Assembly (NCBI RefSeq): GCF_028551275.1
Contig: NZ_CP117027.1
Location: 49,978 to 113,977, forward strand
Direction: 5' to 3'
DNA: 64,000 nt
From: Sphingomonas hankookensis
GTDB lineage: Bacteria; Pseudomonadota; Alphaproteobacteria; Sphingomonadales; Sphingomonadaceae
The notes below the pieces were generated by a model. That model did no database searches. It was not told the DNA's origin and worked only from the letters and a program-made list of their open reading frames with translations. Of this stretch, positions 61,427-64,000 are shown piece after piece; within the stretch, counting starts at the first letter, position 1, and the number at the start of each line of letters is the position of its first letter. The translations under genes were made by a program, and so were the position numbers.

Positions 61427-61903
61427 TCAATCCCCCAGCGACAAGGCGAGCAGCGTACCGCGCAGCTGCTTGCGGTTGGCGGCGCCCGCGTCCGCGCCTC
61501 CGTCGTATATCACGCGCGCGAGCGCTTGGCTGCGTTCGTCAGGCAGTTCCAGCCCGACGTCCTTGCAGACGGCGTCCACGTCCGCGCGCAGGCGGTCGAG
61601 ACGGTCCCAGTCGACCGGCCCGTAGTAGCTCCGGGGCACGGTGTCCTCGCCCAGGATCACCCATTCGGGATCGACATCGTAATCGCGCCGGAGCTTCGCC
61701 ATCAGGGCGACCGGCGGCTCGGCCCCGCCCAGTTCCCAGCTGACCAGTGCGCGCTTCGAATAGCCCAGCGCCTTCGCGAACGCTTCCTGTCCCAACCCGG
61801 TCCTGAGCCGTACCGCCTTGATCCGCTCGCCGATGGTGGATGCGCCGCTCACGTCGTCATGGCCTATTGCTTTATCCTGCTCATTATGGCGCAATCGTGC
61901 CAC
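61427..61903 (-). CDS. XRE-family transcriptional regulator
   Basis: A protein of up to 158 residues with a helix-turn-helix (IGERIKAVRLRTGLGQEAFA, then KALGYSKRALVSWELGGAEP) and a C-terminal extension (DPEWVILGEDTVPRSYYGPV). GTG 61903 or the GTG at 61852 may be the start. It is divergent from the relaxosome-accessory gene, which it may control. Confidence 0.82.
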   Translation of the reverse strand: MARLRHNEQDKAIGHDDVSGASTIGERIKAVRLRTGLGQEAFAKALGYSKRALVSWELGGAEPPVALMAKLRRDYDVDPEWVILGEDTVPRSYYGPVDWDRLDRLRADVDAVCKDVGLELPDERSQALARVIYDGGADAGAANRKQLRGTLLALSLGD

Positions 61904-61968
61904 TATGCTATCATGACATGGGAGCGGTGCCGGCGACCAGCATTCCGCCGGACAGGGGCAGGGAATTC

Positions 61969-62766
61969 ATGAGCGGTCAGGTCAATGTACGGCTCGGGGA
62001 CGGCGACGATGCGGACCTCACCCGTTGCGCGGCCGAGCGCGGCGTCGAGCGCGCGACCCTGGCCAAATCGTTCGTTCGGGAATGTCTCGATGCGTGGCGG
62101 GAGGGGCGGGCCGTCTTCGACCGGCCCGAGCAACTGGGCCCCGGTGACGTCGTCGCCTTCGGCGCCAGGCTGGACAAGGCGGTCATGGAGATCGACCGCA
62201 TCGCGCAGGCTTGGGCAGCGCATGAGAGCGACATGCACAGGCTGGAGCGCGAGGATCAGCTGGCGCTGACGCGGGCCCGGACCGAGTTCATCAAGGGCAT
62301 GCCGGAGCGCATCACCGCCAGCTTCAATCCGATCAGGGCGGAGATGCGGCTGCTTGCCGAACGGATCGACAGGCAGCCCCGTCTGGATGCCATCGACGAA
62401 CGGCAGCGCGACCACACCGAGGCGTTGCGGGAGAACACCGCCGCCATCAGGAGCCTCGAGCAGCAGCCGCGGACGAAGGTCAGCTACACCGTCTGGGATA
62501 GGGACTGGTCGGGTCGCAAGGTCGGTGCGGCGCTGTCGGTCGTCTGGTTGCTCTGCGTCGGCAGCTATTTCTTCGCGGCGATGGCGCTGCCGCCGTCGTG
62601 GTTCGCGGTCCGCTCGGCCAATTTCCTGCTGGGCGGCGGGGATCAGGCGGTCTGCGCGCTGGTGAATTACCGGCTCGCGACCGACAGCTGCCGGACGCAG
62701 TTCGAGGGCAAGGCAGGCAAGGTTGTGGTGCGGGCGAGGCCCGGCACGTCGCAGGGCCGACAATGA
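61969..62766 (+). CDS. Relaxosome-accessory-like protein with coiled coil and membrane helix
   Basis: A 265-residue protein from ATG 61969. The N-terminus (MSGQVNVRLGDGDDADLTRC, AAERGVERATLAKSFVRECL) suggests a ribbon-helix-helix. A long coiled coil follows (about 60-160), then a membrane helix (AALSVVWLLCVGSYFFAAMA). It overlaps the relaxase by four bases. The arrangement resembles MobB/MobC-type helpers that load relaxase at oriT; exact family uncertain. Confidence 0.75.
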   Translation: MSGQVNVRLGDGDDADLTRCAAERGVERATLAKSFVRECLDAWREGRAVFDRPEQLGPGDVVAFGARLDKAVMEIDRIAQAWAAHESDMHRLEREDQLALTRARTEFIKGMPERITASFNPIRAEMRLLAERIDRQPRLDAIDERQRDHTEALRENTAAIRSLEQQPRTKVSYTVWDRDWSGRKVGAALSVVWLLCVGSYFFAAMALPPSWFAVRSANFLLGGGDQAVCALVNYRLATDSCRTQFEGKAGKVVVRARPGTSQGRQ

Positions 62767-64000
62767 TCTCGGTCGCTGCCGTCGGTTCGGCCTCCGACGC
62801 AGCCGCCTATTACGCCCGGGACAATTATTACACCGCCGATCAGGCAGAAGGCGCCAGTGCCTGGGCAGGCGAGGGGGCGGCCGAGCTGGGCCTGTCCGGG
62901 CCGGTTGATGCCAAGCGGTTTGAACAGGTGCTTGCCGGCGAACTACCCAACGGCACCGTGCTGGACGCCAAACGGGGTGAGCACCGGGCGGGCTGGGACG
63001 TTACCATGTCCGTGCCCAAATCGGTGTCGATCCTGGCGCTGGTAGGCGGTGACGCTCGGTTGGTGACGGCGGTGCGGGAGGCGGCTGCCGCGACCCTTGC
63101 CTGGACGGAGCGCAACATCGCGGAAGGGCGGGTCTGGAACGGCAGGGGACAGGCGCCCGAGACGACCGGTCGGTTCGTCGCCGCGACCTTCCTTCACGAC
63201 GTGAACCGCAGCGGCGAGCCGCAGCTACACGTCCACAACGTCATCGCCAACGCGACCCGCACCGCCGACGGCAAGTGGCGGGCGCTGCACGCGGACCAGC
63301 TATACGAGCGCCAGCATGTCATGGATGCGGTGTTTCTGTCTGCGCTCCGTAGCCGTGTCGAGACGCTCGGCTTCGCCACCATCCCCCGGCACGACGGCCG
63401 CAACGGCGCCTTCGAGATCGCCGGCGTGTCGCGCGATGTGGTGGAAGCATTCTCCGGCCGGTCGGCCGAGATCGATGCGTACATCAAGGCGCGCGGATTG
63501 GAGAACACCCCGCAGACGCGCGAATATGCGGCGCTGGCGACCCGCGATCCCAAGACTCCCGACCTCGCGTCGGAGCAGCGCGCGGAAGGGTGGCGGCGGT
63601 TGGCCGCGGAGAAGGGGCTGGATCCGGCAGCGTTGGTGAAGGGTGCGCTGGCGGAGGCGGGGCGGGGGCATGACGTGTGGACGCGCGCAGTGCGGGGCGT
63701 GCGCGGGATAGGCGAGCGCGGTCTTGCTATCGCCGGCCGCATGGGGTTGACCCCGCGCGACGGCGACCCGCTGGTGCCTGAGCGACTGGGACGACTGGAG
63801 CCGCGCGCCTATGCCGCGGCGCAGGCGGTCGCATCGGCGGTGCGGGATCTAGGCGAGCGGGAGGCGGCGTTCGACCGGCTCGAGCTGATCTGCGAGAGCC
63901 TGTCGCGCGGCGGACCGGTGACGGTCGCCGATGTCGAAGCGCGACTGGCGCTACTGGAGGCGAAAGGCCTGTTGCTCGGCGACGACGATCGCATGGTGAC
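62763..64000 (+). CDS. Conjugative relaxase, MobF/TrwC-TraA type (3' end missing)
   Basis: An open frame from ATG 62763 to the window edge. Active-site tyrosine pairs are Tyr16/Tyr17 and Tyr22/Tyr23 in YYARDNYYT. The metal triad is His145, His156 and His158 in FLHDVNRSGEPQLHVHN, with the same spacing as TrwC (His150/161/163). WDVTMSVPKSVSILAL is the family-typical start of the domain. The protein nicks the origin of transfer and pilots DNA. The helicase domain should follow outside the window. It shows the region belongs to a transmissible element. Confidence 0.93.
   Translation, partial: MISVAAVGSASDAAAYYARDNYYTADQAEGASAWAGEGAAELGLSGPVDAKRFEQVLAGELPNGTVLDAKRGEHRAGWDVTMSVPKSVSILALVGGDARLVTAVREAAAATLAWTERNIAEGRVWNGRGQAPETTGRFVAATFLHDVNRSGEPQLHVHNVIANATRTADGKWRALHADQLYERQHVMDAVFLSALRSRVETLGFATIPRHDGRNGAFEIAGVSRDVVEAFSGRSAEIDAYIKARGLENTPQTREYAALATRDPKTPDLASEQRAEGWRRLAAEKGLDPAALVKGALAEAGRGHDVWTRAVRGVRGIGERGLAIAGRMGLTPRDGDPLVPERLGRLEPRAYAAAQAVASAVRDLGEREAAFDRLELICESLSRGGPVTVADVEARLALLEAKGLLLGDDDRMV

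Noticed and set aside
1-64000. CRISPR arrays, rRNA and tRNA genes
   Set aside because: No regular spaced repeats, no rRNA-like stretches and no cloverleaf-consistent sequence were recognised. A covariance-model search would be needed to exclude a tRNA.

Overview
The window looks like chromosome of a high-GC alphaproteobacterium, most probably a sphingomonad (Sphingomonas or a close relative). The grounds are the codon bias, a large TonB-dependent receptor, an ECF sigma / anti-sigma / subtilase group, and several palindromic intergenic repeat families. This placement is an inference from gene content. No rRNA, tRNA or CRISPR array was found. Genes are tightly packed, and many stop and start codons overlap by four bases.

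Layout. 1-6.3 kb: the 3' end of a MacB/FtsX-type permease, a VapBC module, a serine resolvase and an MHYT-GGDEF-EAL protein. 6.5-16.7 kb: an enteric-type UDP-glucose dehydrogenase, a four-gene envelope operon with an LpoB-like protein, a LuxR-type regulator, an HTH-TPR membrane protein with no obvious start codon, two ParDE-type toxin-antitoxin pairs and an ABC1/UbiB-like kinase. 16.8-27.5 kb: a polymorphic-toxin island. It has four small ORFs, at least two of them SMI1/KNR4 (SUKH) proteins, then a DUF4272 protein, a PAAR tip protein and a 1092-residue protein that fuses a DUF4123 (type VI adaptor) domain to an RHS cage with a nuclease-like C-terminus. Downstream lie a SUFU-type immunity candidate, an ADP-ribosylglycohydrolase bracketed by a 161-bp duplication, and YwqK/MORN-type accessory genes.

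27.5-38.2 kb: a TonB-dependent receptor, a putative zinc metallopeptidase with a lipoprotein partner, a WGR protein and small membrane proteins, ECF sigma and anti-sigma, a secreted S8 protease carrying a palindromic repeat in frame, a secreted protein frameshifted in a G6 tract, and an alanine/glycine-rich secreted protein. 38.3-54.0 kb: a surface-polysaccharide cluster with a GlpD-like oxidoreductase, a UDP-sugar 4,6-dehydratase, an initiating sugar transferase, the complete wbpA-wbpB-wbpD-wbpE set for UDP-2,3-diacetamido-glucuronic acid, a Wzx-type flippase, a Wzy/ligase-type protein and three glycosyltransferases. Its outer parts look less GC-rich than their surroundings.

54.0-59.2 kb: an insertion-sequence graveyard. 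It contains IS3 fragments on both strands, a complete-ended but broken IS256 element, an IS66 remnant, a Tat-exported beta-helix protein, and an intact IS5/IS427 element inserted exactly at that gene's stop codon. 59.5-64 kb: the start of a mobilisation module (XRE regulators around palindromic operators, membrane proteins, a relaxosome-like accessory protein and the N-terminus of a MobF/TrwC relaxase). It runs off the right edge and suggests an integrated conjugative or mobilisable element.

The most unusual content is the single-chain DUF4123-RHS effector with its layered immunity array. Next come the small hairpin insertions that break, or are tolerated within, coding genes.
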